Source: Bittarella massiliensis (ex Durand et al. 2017) (GTDB taxonomy: Bacteria > Bacillota > Clostridia > Oscillospirales > Ruminococcaceae). Taken from it: 64,000 nucleotides of DNA. The notes under the pieces are model-generated. The model did not search any database, had not been told where the DNA came from, and was given only the letters and a program-made list of their open reading frames with translations. The stretch's first letter is position 1. Each line of letters begins with the position of its first letter. This document shows, piece after piece, positions 1-7,620 of this stretch. Both the position numbers and the translations under genes were made by a program. The stretch lies in assembly GCF_017566145.1 (NCBI RefSeq), contig NZ_JABFCL010000003.1, positions 124,001 through 188,000 on the forward strand, written 5' to 3'.

Positions 1-2
1 AG

Positions 3-530
3 GGTACGGTGCAGGTTTTGAGCGTCTTTATCGACACCCTGCTCATCTGTACCACCACCGCCTTCATCCTCCTCTTCTCCGGGGTGCAGGGGTCGGAGAG
101 CCTCAACGCCCTCCCCTTTGTGCAGGCGGCGGTGGGCAGCCAGGTGGGCCAGTGGGGCGTCGGCTTCATCGCTTTTTCGGTGCTGGCCTTTGCCTTTAGC
201 TCCATCGTGGGCAACTACTGCTATGCAGAGGGGAACCTCCTCTTCATCCGGGACAACAAACGCCTCCTCACCGTCTTTCGCTGGGTGGTGGTGGCCGCCG
301 TCTTCTTCGGCGCGCAGGCCGACTTCGCCACCGTTTGGGACCTGGCCGACGTCCTCATGGGGCTGATGGCCATCGTCAACATCGCCACCCTCTTTGCCCT
401 GTCAAAGACTGTCTCCCTGGCCGAGAGGGACTACACCCGCCAGAAAAGGGAGGGCAAAGACCCCGTCTTCTGCCCCGCCCAAATTGGCATCACCGGCGCC
501 GACTGCTGGGAGGATGGTTCCCGGCAGTAA
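3..530 (+). CDS. Sodium:alanine (AGCS) symporter, C-terminal part
   Basis: The frame is open from the left edge, so the gene starts outside the window; about 175 C-terminal residues are present. The stretch VLSVFIDTLLICTTTAF followed by several hydrophobic segments (about residues 1-30, 48-70, 90-105, 115-135) is characteristic of the alanine/glycine:cation symporter family, in which this segment forms the last membrane helices. The tail after residue 140 is hydrophilic and ends TGADCWEDGSRQ. The family imports alanine or glycine with Na+. A G+C hairpin follows the stop, and the next gene has its own promoter, so this is probably the end of a transcription unit. Confidence 0.85.
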   Translation, partial: GTVQVLSVFIDTLLICTTTAFILLFSGVQGSESLNALPFVQAAVGSQVGQWGVGFIAFSVLAFAFSSIVGNYCYAEGNLLFIRDNKRLLTVFRWVVVAAVFFGAQADFATVWDLADVLMGLMAIVNIATLFALSKTVSLAERDYTRQKREGKDPVFCPAQIGITGADCWEDGSRQ

Positions 531-550
531 CTCGTTTTGCCAACAGAAAA

Positions 551-583
551 GAGAGGGGGCTGCTCACCGCGAGCGGCCCCTTT
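551..583 (+). terminator. Intrinsic terminator after the symporter gene
   Basis: Ten-base arms at 556-565 and 571-580 pair with one G-U wobble across a five-base loop and are followed by only three T. It sits 25 bases after the symporter stop. The short T run makes it a weak example. Confidence 0.5.
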
Positions 584-716
584 CCCATTGCACCCCCTTT
601 CCGGCAAAAGCGCCGGGTCGCCGGCTACCCCCTGTGAAGTAGGACGAAAAGCCCCCCTTTTTTTTGGGCAGAACGCGCTGATTGGGCGATCGCCCTCCCT
701 TTTTTGCAAAGGCCGA

Positions 717-746
717 TTGCGCCCTGGTGTTTTTCCGTGCTATCAT
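717..746 (+). promoter_or_regulatory. Candidate sigma-A promoter for the kinase/GH1/HAD genes
   Basis: TTGCGC at 717-722 and TATCAT at 741-746 are separated by 18 bases, with an extended TGC just before the -10 box. The likely transcription start is about 753, some 43 bases before the kinase start codon. Confidence 0.5.
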
Positions 747-795
747 AGAACCGGCAAGACCCCATCGGAAAAAGGACAGGAGGAAATAGGCAGAA

Positions 796-1392
796 ATGAG
801 CACCCTCTACATTGTTGCCGGGCTGCCCGGAACCGGCAAGACCACCCTTTCCGAGTACCTGCAAAAGGAGTTGGGCGTCCCCCTCTTTTGCAAGGACAAG
901 ATGAAGGAGATCCTCTTTGACGTGGTGGGCTTTCAGTCCCCCCAGGGCAAAGAGCAGCTGGACCGCGCCAGCACCGAAATTCTCTACTACGACGCCCGCC
1001 GCTGCCTGAAAGCCGGCGGCGATGCCATGATCGAGAGCAACTTCAAGGCCTGCGATCTCCCCGATGTGGAGAGGTTGGCCGGCGAGTTTGGCTGCCGCTG
1101 CGTCACCCTCTACCTCACCGGCGACCTGCGGGTCATCTTTGACCGGCTCTGCGCCCGCAACCACGCTCCCGACCGCCACCCGGCCCACGCCATCGACGAC
1201 CACTACCCCCTCCGCCCCGGCGAGAGCGATCCCGCCACCATCCTGGAGGACTGGGGCGAGTTTGAGGCCATGGTGAAGAGCTGGGAGGTGGAGAAGTTCC
1301 ACCTGGGCCCGGTGGTCACGGTGGACACCACCGACTTTTCCAAAGTTGACTTTCCGTCCGTGCTGGCAGAGCTGCGGGCCTGCCTGCAATAA
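796..1392 (+). CDS. P-loop NTPase / small-molecule kinase-like protein (AAA_33 type)
   Basis: A 198-residue protein starting MSTLYIVAGLPGTGKTT. The Walker A motif GLPGTGKTT lies at residues 9-17. An acidic segment MIESNF near residue 77 fits the position of the Walker B/general base in small kinases such as the AAA_33/zeta-toxin-like group. No transmembrane segment is seen. It starts after an AGGAGG-type site and precedes the phospho-beta-glucosidase gene by 30 bases, so the two are probably co-transcribed. By context it could phosphorylate a sugar or related substrate, but that is inference; the substrate cannot be read from the sequence. Confidence 0.7.
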   Translation: MSTLYIVAGLPGTGKTTLSEYLQKELGVPLFCKDKMKEILFDVVGFQSPQGKEQLDRASTEILYYDARRCLKAGGDAMIESNFKACDLPDVERLAGEFGCRCVTLYLTGDLRVIFDRLCARNHAPDRHPAHAIDDHYPLRPGESDPATILEDWGEFEAMVKSWEVEKFHLGPVVTVDTTDFSKVDFPSVLAELRACLQ

Positions 1393-1422
1393 CCGCACAG
1401 AAAAAAAGGAGGAACCAGACCA

Positions 1423-2853
1423 ATGGCAATCAACTACCGACCCTTCCCCAAAGACTTTATGTGGGGGGCCTCCACCAGCGCCTACCAGGTGGAGGGCGCC
1501 GCCGAGGAGGACGGAAAGGCCCTCTCCCAGCAGGACGTCATCAACCGCCGGCCCGGCGTGGCCGACGCCTCTCTGGCCAGCGACCACTACCACCGCTTTA
1601 AAGAAGACGTGGCCCTGATGAAGGAGCTGGGGATGACCTCCTACCGCTTCTCCATCTCCTGGTCGCGGGTCTTCCCCCAGGGAAATGGGGAGCCCAACCC
1701 CAAAGGGGTGCAGTTTTACCACGACCTCATCGACGAGCTGCTGGCAAACGGCATCACCCCCATCCCCACCCTCTACCACTACGATATGCCCCTGGCCCTG
1801 GTGGAGAAGTACGACGGCTGGATTGACAGGGAGAGCGTGAAGGACTTTGCCCACTACGCCCGCTTCATCATCAACGAGTTTAAGGACAAGGTCAAGTACT
1901 GGACCACCATCAACGAGCAGAGCATCATCGTTCAGTTCTGGACCCAGAAGTGCCTGATCCCCGAGAAGTACCTGGACAACCCCCAGATTCGCTACCAGAT
2001 CAACCACCACCTCAACCTGGCCCATGCCACCGCCTGTAAGTTGGTGCACGAGCTGGTGCCTGGCGGCATGGTGGGCGCAGCCATCAACACCGCCCCCATC
2101 TACGCCCTGACCTCCAAGCCCGAGGATGCGCTGGGGATGCTCAACGCGGTGGATTTCCGCACCCTCTTCTACCTGGATGTCTACTTCAAAGGCGAGTACA
2201 GCAAGGCCTCCATGATCTACCTGCAAGAGCACAACATGGCCCCGGTGATCGAGGAGGGGGACCTGGACCTCTTCAAGGAGGGATACTCCGACTTCCTGGC
2301 CTTCAACTACTATTCCAGCGACTGCGCCCGCAGTGCCGGCGACGCCACCGAGCGCACCGAGCAGGGGGTCAACTGGACCGGCAAGAAGGGGGAGATCGAG
2401 TCCTATGAGACCGAGCCCGACTTCTTCCAGATCGTCCGCAACCCGGCTTGCGACACCACCGATTGGGACTGGGCCATCGATCCCGTCGGCCTGGAGTTCA
2501 TCCTCCGCGACATCTACGCCCGCTACGGCAAGCCGTTGATGATCACCGAAAATGGAATGGGCGCCTACGACACCCTCACCGCCGACAAGAAGGTGCACGA
2601 CAGCTACCGCATCGACTACCTGCGCGCCCACATCCAGGCCATCCAGCGGGCCATGCACTACGGCGTCGAGGTGCTGGCTTACAATCCCTGGTCGTTTATG
2701 GACCTGCTCTCCACCTCCAATGGCTACAAAAAGCGCTACGGCTTTGTCTATGTGGACCGGGACGAGGAGGGCGGCAGCTGTGAGCGCATCAAGAAGGACA
2801 GCTACTACTGGTACCAAAAGGTCATCGCCTCAAACGGCGCCGATCTGGACTAG
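1423..2853 (+). CDS. Glycoside hydrolase family 1, 6-phospho-beta-glucosidase type
   Basis: A 476-residue cytoplasmic GH1 enzyme of normal length. FMWGASTSAYQVEGA at the N-terminus, the acid/base region TINEQ (E about residue 165) and the nucleophile region ITENGMG (about residue 375) are the GH1 hallmarks. The usual NEP is NEQ here, as often varies in phospho-glucosidases. Near the C-terminus LSTSNGYKKRYG contains the S-x6-K-x-Y phosphate-binding motif known from BglA/LacG-type enzymes, so the substrate is probably a 6-phosphorylated beta-glucoside delivered by a PTS or made by the kinase upstream. No PTS gene is in this window. The ribosome site AAGGAGGAACC precedes the ATG. Confidence 0.9.
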   Translation: MAINYRPFPKDFMWGASTSAYQVEGAAEEDGKALSQQDVINRRPGVADASLASDHYHRFKEDVALMKELGMTSYRFSISWSRVFPQGNGEPNPKGVQFYHDLIDELLANGITPIPTLYHYDMPLALVEKYDGWIDRESVKDFAHYARFIINEFKDKVKYWTTINEQSIIVQFWTQKCLIPEKYLDNPQIRYQINHHLNLAHATACKLVHELVPGGMVGAAINTAPIYALTSKPEDALGMLNAVDFRTLFYLDVYFKGEYSKASMIYLQEHNMAPVIEEGDLDLFKEGYSDFLAFNYYSSDCARSAGDATERTEQGVNWTGKKGEIESYETEPDFFQIVRNPACDTTDWDWAIDPVGLEFILRDIYARYGKPLMITENGMGAYDTLTADKKVHDSYRIDYLRAHIQAIQRAMHYGVEVLAYNPWSFMDLLSTSNGYKKRYGFVYVDRDEEGGSCERIKKDSYYWYQKVIASNGADLD

Positions 2854-2898
2854 ATGGCCCTGCCCCTGATGGCGGGGCCGAGAGGGGGGGAGACGGCT

Positions 2899-3558
2899 GT
2901 GCCAAAGCGCTGTGTCATCTGGGACTGGAACGGCACCCTCTTTGACGACCTGGGCCTCTGCATCCAGGTGGAAAACGAGCTACTGGACGAGCGGGGCCTC
3001 CCCCGCATCCCCAGCCGGGAGGCCTACCTGCAGGTTTTTGGCTTCCCGGTGCGGGACTACTACCGGCGGCTGGGGTTTGACTTTTCCCAAGAGCCCTACG
3101 AAGCGGTGGCGGCCGACTACACCCGCCGCTATGAGGCTGCCTGCCCCGCCTGCGCCCTCTGCCCAGGGGCGGAAGAGAACCTGGCCGCCCTGGAGGAGCG
3201 GGGTCTCTGCCAGGTGTTGATCTCCGCCTCTGGACGGCGGAGCTTGGCCCATCAGATGGCCCCCTTTTCCCGCTCCATTGCCCCCCGCTTTTCGGCCATC
3301 CTGGGGGTGGAGCACGACCTGGCCCACGGCAAGCGCCACCTGGCGGAGGGGTGGCTGGCCCAGAGCGGGTTTTCGCCCCACCAGCTGGTGGCTGTGGGGG
3401 ACACCCTCCACGACCTGGAGGTGGCCCGCGCCCTGGGCTGCGACTGCATTTTGGTGGAGGGCGGTCACCAGAGCCCCGAAGCGCTGCGGACCTCGGGGGC
3501 GCCGGTCATCTCCACCCTCGCCCAGCTGCCCGCCCTGGTGGACAGTTTGGGGAAATAG
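2899..3558 (+). CDS. HAD family phosphatase (phosphoglycolate phosphatase-like)
   Basis: About 219 residues. The GTG at 2899 is preferred because a run of G plus GGAG lies 8 bases before it; an in-frame ATG directly after the GH1 stop (2854) has no such site. Motif I is IWDWNGTLFDD, in which the second acidic residue of the usual DxD is Asn, as in a known subgroup of HAD hydrolases. Motif IV is AVGDTLHDLEVA near residue 170. A helical cap lies between. Close spacing to the GH1 gene (45 bases) suggests one operon. Probable phosphate-ester hydrolase acting on a sugar phosphate; the substrate is unknown. Confidence 0.8.
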   Translation: MPKRCVIWDWNGTLFDDLGLCIQVENELLDERGLPRIPSREAYLQVFGFPVRDYYRRLGFDFSQEPYEAVAADYTRRYEAACPACALCPGAEENLAALEERGLCQVLISASGRRSLAHQMAPFSRSIAPRFSAILGVEHDLAHGKRHLAEGWLAQSGFSPHQLVAVGDTLHDLEVARALGCDCILVEGGHQSPEALRTSGAPVISTLAQLPALVDSLGK

Positions 3559-3584
3559 CGACTCCCTGTCAAAAAACAAAAAAG

Positions 3585-3627
3585 GGGGGGAGCCGGCGGC
3601 CATTTGGCCGCCGGCTCCCCCCTTTTT
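3585..3627. terminator. Bidirectional terminator between convergent genes
   Basis: A near-perfect hairpin with 18-base arms (3585-3602 and 3605-3622) lies between the HAD gene and the convergent merR gene. An A-rich tract precedes it and TTTTT follows, so it can serve both strands. Confidence 0.85.
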
Positions 3628-3642
3628 GCTGGCAGAATGGTT

Positions 3643-4464
3643 TCACTCCACCCGGATTTCGATGCGGGTCAGATAGCGCTCGGGGTTTCTGGTCGAATCC
3701 GCCGACAGCAGCCGCGACTCGTAGCTGCCGCTGGCGATTCGCAGCCCCTCACGGGCGATATAGGACAGCAGCAGGCCGTAACTCTCCCAGGCCGAGTCGT
3801 AATACCCCTGGTGGTGGACGATGGCCCAGCGGCCCGCCGGTTCCAGGTGCTCCTTCTCGTCGCCGGTGGGGGCGGGGTGTTCCATGGCGTAGTAGCTGGC
3901 GCTGAAATAGTCCCCCGCCGCCAGCCGCTCCCGCGAGACACCAGCCCCCGACGAGTTGCCCTGCCCGTACTGGTGGGTCCGGCAGTAGCGAGAGAGGGCG
4001 GCGGCGGTCTGCGAGTAGCTGGCCGGGGTGATGGGGGCGGCAAAGGGCTCCAGCAGGAAATAGCGCGGCCCCCGCCCTTCCACCCAAGGGGAGAAGGGCG
4101 GGTGGCTCTGGGCCAGGAGGGCCAGCTGCCGCTTGCGCCGCACCGATTCCCGCAGGTACTCCAGCCGCGCGATCTCCCGGCTCAGGTGCCCCTCCTCCTC
4201 TTCCAGCAGGGGGAGGAGACCGCCCTCTTCCCCCTCCAGCAGGCGGCTGCGGATCTCCGGCAGGGGGGCCCCCAGGTCCCGCATGGTGAGGATGGCCTCC
4301 AATTCGTCGTACTGCAGGTGGGAATAGTAGCGGTAGCCGTTTTCGCCCACCACCTGGGGGGAGAAGATGCCCTCCCTGTCGTAGTAGATCAGGGTCTGCC
4401 GGGAGACCCCGCACATCTGGGCGAACTGGCTGATGGTAAAGAGGGATCGCCTGCTCTTTTCCAT
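3643..4464 (-). CDS. MerR family transcriptional regulator with effector domain
   Basis: A 273-residue regulator. The start is put at 4464 because AAGAGGG lies 7 bases before that ATG; an ATG 33 bases upstream lacks a site. The N-terminal winged-helix domain FTISQFAQMCGVSRQTL is followed by YYDREGIFSPQ and GYRYYS, the classic MerR signature. Residues about 85-120 form the dimerisation coiled coil, and the C-terminal half resembles the GyrI-like effector domains of BmrR/BltR-type drug- or metabolite-sensing regulators. It is transcribed away from two nucleoside hydrolase genes. The intergenic region carries a 19-bp-spacer promoter with a central dyad, so it very probably activates those genes. 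Confidence 0.9.
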   Translation of the reverse strand: MEKSRRSLFTISQFAQMCGVSRQTLIYYDREGIFSPQVVGENGYRYYSHLQYDELEAILTMRDLGAPLPEIRSRLLEGEEGGLLPLLEEEEGHLSREIARLEYLRESVRRKRQLALLAQSHPPFSPWVEGRGPRYFLLEPFAAPITPASYSQTAAALSRYCRTHQYGQGNSSGAGVSRERLAAGDYFSASYYAMEHPAPTGDEKEHLEPAGRWAIVHHQGYYDSAWESYGLLLSYIAREGLRIASGSYESRLLSADSTRNPERYLTRIEIRVE

Positions 4465-4509
4465 AAATTTTCCCTCTTTTCTTTGTGCAAAAAACATCTC
4501 AAAAGCCGG

Positions 4510-4540
4510 TTGACTGTATAGTTCCTATATAGTTTATCAT
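4510..4540 (+). promoter_or_regulatory. MerR-type promoter/operator controlling the nucleoside hydrolases
   Basis: TTGACT at 4510-4515 and TATCAT at 4535-4540 are separated by 19 bases instead of 17. The spacer is filled by a dyad, ACTGTATAG-TTC-CTATATAGT (4512-4532), with one mismatch. An over-long spacer bearing a dyad is the diagnostic layout of promoters activated by MerR proteins through DNA twisting. It points toward the nucleoside hydrolase gene at 4572. Confidence 0.85.
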
Positions 4541-4571
4541 ACATTCAGGAAAAGAAAAAGGAGGATGCTCG

Positions 4572-5498
4572 ATGAAATCAATTCCCGCCGTTTTGCTGGT
4601 GGACACCGGGGTGGACGACGCCTTTGCCATCGCCTTGGCAGCCCGCAGCCCGCAGATCGAACTGCTGGGACTGGTGGCCTCGTTTGGCAACAGCAAGCTG
4701 GAAAACACCCTGCAAAACACCCTCTGGCTGGTCCAGCTGTTGGGGGTGCAGGCGCCGGTCTGCAAGGGGTCGGCCCACGCCTTCTGCGAGCCCGACTGGG
4801 TGCCGGAGGAGGGGGTCGTCAACTGCCACGGCGACCGGGGACTGGGCCCGGTGGTGGCCCCCGAAACCCTCGCCGTCTCCCCCGCCAGCGAGGACGCGGT
4901 GGCCTTTTTGGCCGGCATCTTGGAGAGAAGCCAGGAGCCGGTGGCCCTCATCCCGGTGGGGCCCCTCACCGATGTGGCCCGCTTCGTGGTGGCCCGCCCC
5001 GACCTGATTCCCAAAATTCGGGTGATCTCCCTCATGGGGGGCGCGGGACGGGGAGGTAACGTCACCCCCTTTGTCGAGGCCAATATCTCCAGCGACCCGG
5101 AGGCGGCTGCCACCGTCTTTGGCTGCGGGGCCCCCATCGTCATGTGCGGCCTCGACTGTACCCGGGACTGTGTGGTCACTGCCGCCATGATCGAGCAGCT
5201 GCGGGGCGAGAGTGAGGGGGAGCTGGCCCAGGTCCTCTGCGACAGCGGGGCTTTCTATCTCTCCATCGACGAACTGCTTCACGATCCCCTAGCCGTGGCC
5301 TGTCTCATCGACGAGGGGGTCCTTCGGACAGAGGAACACTATGTGGACATCTGCCTGACCCCCGGCGAGCACCGGGGCCAAACGGTGGTTGACTGGGAGA
5401 ACCGGCTGGGCCGTCCCGCCAACGTACAGGTGGGGGTTGCCGCCGACACCCAGCGCTTTTGGCGGCTGGTCTCAGATGCGGTCAAGGGGGATCTCTAA
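4572..5498 (+). CDS. Inosine-uridine-preferring nucleoside hydrolase (paralogue 1)
   Basis: A 308-residue IUNH-family enzyme that hydrolyses the N-glycosidic bond of ribonucleosides to base and ribose. The Ca2+-binding motif VDTGVDDAFAIALA is at residues 9-22. VALIPVGPLTDVA and VISLMGGAGRGGN follow in the usual order, and the C-terminal acidic ligand is in LLHDPLAVACL. No signal peptide is present, so it acts in the cytoplasm. It is the first gene of a MerR-controlled unit and is followed 54 bases later by a close paralogue. AAGGAGGATGCTCG precedes the ATG. Confidence 0.93.
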   Translation: MKSIPAVLLVDTGVDDAFAIALAARSPQIELLGLVASFGNSKLENTLQNTLWLVQLLGVQAPVCKGSAHAFCEPDWVPEEGVVNCHGDRGLGPVVAPETLAVSPASEDAVAFLAGILERSQEPVALIPVGPLTDVARFVVARPDLIPKIRVISLMGGAGRGGNVTPFVEANISSDPEAAATVFGCGAPIVMCGLDCTRDCVVTAAMIEQLRGESEGELAQVLCDSGAFYLSIDELLHDPLAVACLIDEGVLRTEEHYVDICLTPGEHRGQTVVDWENRLGRPANVQVGVAADTQRFWRLVSDAVKGDL

Positions 5499-5552
5499 AT
5501 CGGGCAAACCCCTGTTTTGCGGCGGGTCGCCGCTGGAAAGGAATGTGAAAAG

Positions 5553-6500
5553 ATGAACCCAATTCCCGTTATTCTGGACGTGGACACCGGGGTGGACGAC
5601 GCCGTCGCCATCACCCTGGCTGCCCGCTGCCAATCCATCGAGTTGCTGGGGCTGGTGGCCACTTTCGGCAACCGCCCTCTGCACTACACCCTGCGCAACA
5701 CCCTCTGGCTCAAGGAGCTGCTGGCCCTGGATGTGCCGGTCTGCAAGGGGGCTGCCGCCCCCCTCTGCCAGCCCGATCACCCCGAACCTGAGGACAGCGA
5801 GCACATCTTCCACGGCAAAGAGGGGATGGGGAGCGCTGTTCCCCCACAATCCCTTGCCACGGCTCCCGACAGCGACGATCCGGTGGCCTTTTTGGCCGGC
5901 TTGCTGGAAAAAAGCGAGGAGCCGGTGGCCCTGGTGCCGGTGGGTCCCCTCACCAACCTGGCCCGCCTGGTCACCGCCCGCCCCGACCTGATCCCCAAGA
6001 TCCGGGTGATCTCCCTCATGGGGGGCGCGGCCAGAGGGGGCAACGTCACCCCCTATTCGGAGGTCAACATCTACAACGATCCCGAGGCGGCCGCCACCGT
6101 CTTTGCCTGCGGGGCCCCCATCATTATGTGCGGGCTGGATTGCACCAAAGACTGCTACCTCACCGACGGGGAGCGGGCGCAGCTGCGCAAAACCCATCGG
6201 GATCCCCTCTCCCAGGTCCTCTGCGACGGGCTGGAGTGGTACGCCGCCTCCAACGCCCGCTTTGGCGAGAACTGCGTCGTCCACGACGCCCTGGCGGTGG
6301 GCTGTCTGGCCTACCCCGAACTGCTGCACACCAGCCCCTACTATGTGGACATCTGTCTGACCCCCGGCGAGCACCGGGGCCAGACGGTGGTCGACTGGGA
6401 GGGCGCCACCGGTCGGGCGGCCAACGTCCAGGTGGGGCTGCGGGCCGACCGCGACCTCTTTGTCCAGCTGGTGCAAAGGAGCTTTGAAGGCGCTTTCTAG
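5553..6500 (+). CDS. Inosine-uridine-preferring nucleoside hydrolase (paralogue 2)
   Basis: A 315-residue paralogue of the preceding gene; long stretches such as VGPLTNLARLVTARPDLIPK and YVDICLTPGEHRGQTVVDW are nearly shared. The motif LDVDTGVDDAVAI holds the calcium ligands, and VVHDALAVGCL the C-terminal one. The start at 5553 follows GGAAAGGAATG and matches the paralogue's N-terminus; an upstream in-frame start adds 12 residues that do not fit the family. Two slightly diverged copies in one operon suggest different nucleoside preferences, which is inference. Confidence 0.93.
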   Translation: MNPIPVILDVDTGVDDAVAITLAARCQSIELLGLVATFGNRPLHYTLRNTLWLKELLALDVPVCKGAAAPLCQPDHPEPEDSEHIFHGKEGMGSAVPPQSLATAPDSDDPVAFLAGLLEKSEEPVALVPVGPLTNLARLVTARPDLIPKIRVISLMGGAARGGNVTPYSEVNIYNDPEAAATVFACGAPIIMCGLDCTKDCYLTDGERAQLRKTHRDPLSQVLCDGLEWYAASNARFGENCVVHDALAVGCLAYPELLHTSPYYVDICLTPGEHRGQTVVDWEGATGRAANVQVGLRADRDLFVQLVQRSFEGAF

Positions 6501-6534
6501 CGCCCTTCAAATATATGATCACCTCTTCCGTACC

Positions 6535-6568
6535 AGAGGGGGCGGAGCCCATGGGCTCCGCCCCCTCT
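6535..6568 (+). terminator. GC-rich inverted repeat after the nucleoside hydrolases
   Basis: A perfect 34-base palindrome with arms 6535-6551 and 6552-6568 lies 35 bases past the stop. There is no T run, so it may be a weak terminator or a mRNA-stabilising stem. A smaller bulged stem spans the stop codon itself (about 6484-6511) and is followed by an AT stretch. Confidence 0.45.
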
Positions 6569-6590
6569 CGCCTTGGCCGACAAAGGGACA

Positions 6591-6629
6591 AAAAGGGGGC
6601 GCGACGATCTCTGTCGCGCCCCCCTTTGC
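6591..6629 (-). terminator. Terminator of the nucleoside phosphorylase gene
   Basis: GGGGGCGCGAC and GTCGCGCCCCC pair around a short loop. On the minus strand the stem is followed by TTTTTG. It lies 22-60 bases past the stop of the minus-strand gene. Confidence 0.85.
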
Positions 6630-6650
6630 AGGTGGCAGTCTGGCTGCGGC

Positions 6651-7451
6651 TTACTTGCCGGCAGCCTGGTCCATCTCGTAGAGCTTTTTGATGGTCTCGC
6701 AGCCCATCAGGGACAGGGTCTTGATGTTGTCCTCGCTGTGGTCGAGGGCCTGCTCGGGCTCGTACTCGCCCTCATCCTCCTGCGAGTCGATGATGTTGTC
6801 CAGGGTCACGGCCATGGCGCCGCCGCGCAGCCCCCAGATGCGGGTGAGAACCAGCACGATGCTGGTCTCCATCTCGCCGCCCATGACGTTGAGTCTCTTC
6901 AGGTCGGGGTAGAAGTTCTCCCAGCGGGACTGCCAGAAGCCGCCGAAGGCGCTGCCCGGCTTGGGGTAGTTGGCGTAGAAGGTGTCCTGGGTGCGGGTGG
7001 TGCCCACGTGGTAGGGCAGGCCCAACTCCTTGGCGGCCTGGACGGCAGCCTCGACGGTGTCGTGGTCGGCCACGGCGGGGAAGGGGCCGGGGGCGTAGTG
7101 GTAGGAAGTTCCGTCGTAGCGGCAGGCCGAGTCAAAAATCTGCATGTCGCCCTTCTTCACATAGTCCTGGAAGGTGCCGCAGGTGCCGATGCGGATGAAG
7201 TTTTTCACCCCGCAGCGGGCCAGCTCTTCCATGGCGATGGCGGTGGAGGGGCAGCCCATACCGGTGCTGGTGCAGGAGATGGGAACGCCTTTGTAGACGC
7301 CGGTGTAGGTCACGTGCTCCCGGTTGTCGGCCACGAAGTGGGCCTCATCCCAGTAGCTGGCGACGATGGGCACCCGCTTGGGGTCGCCGGGCAGCAGCAC
7401 GTAGGGGGCCACATCTCCCTCTTTGATTTTCAGGTGGTATTGAAGAGACAT
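6651..7451 (-). CDS. Nucleoside phosphorylase (uridine/purine nucleoside phosphorylase family)
   Basis: A 266-residue member of the PNP_UDP_1 family. LLPGDPKRVPIVAS near residue 19 is the phosphate-binding loop region. TSTGMGCPSTAIAMEEL and RIGTCGTFQ follow, and NVMGGEMETS near residue 192 is the nucleoside-binding signature with its key Glu-Met-Glu. The family cleaves nucleosides with phosphate to base and ribose-1-phosphate. It lies next to two nucleoside hydrolases on the opposite strand, which supports a nucleoside-salvage role. It could act on uridine or purine nucleosides; the sequence alone does not decide. Confidence 0.9.
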   Translation of the reverse strand: MSLQYHLKIKEGDVAPYVLLPGDPKRVPIVASYWDEAHFVADNREHVTYTGVYKGVPISCTSTGMGCPSTAIAMEELARCGVKNFIRIGTCGTFQDYVKKGDMQIFDSACRYDGTSYHYAPGPFPAVADHDTVEAAVQAAKELGLPYHVGTTRTQDTFYANYPKPGSAFGGFWQSRWENFYPDLKRLNVMGGEMETSIVLVLTRIWGLRGGAMAVTLDNIIDSQEDEGEYEPEQALDHSEDNIKTLSLMGCETIKKLYEMDQAAGK

Positions 7452-7620
7452 TGAATCTTCCTCCTAGACGTTTTATTCCAGGCGGTCGCCCGCCCGTTTT
7501 ACAGAGTGAGACGCCATCTTCGCAAGCGTTTTCTCCACCTCCATCATAGCCGGAGAAGGGCCATTTGTAAAGACGAAAAAAGAGACTTTTTGTTTTTGTA
7601 GGGAGAATCTACCCGCCCCT

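Noticed and set aside
625..2817. A very long open frame on the minus strand opposite the kinase and GH1 genes.
   Set aside because: It is a by-product of high GC and the codon bias of the plus-strand genes; the translation is low-complexity (Val/Gly/His/Asp rich) and the plus strand encodes clear conserved enzymes. The same applies to long antisense frames opposite the histidine kinase (31441-33816), the M20 genes (45791-47659) and ProS (28742-30556).
3604..4521. A plus-strand frame opposite merR, and similar frames near 2980-3603.
   Set aside because: No ribosome site and no protein features; the minus-strand MerR gene is unambiguous.
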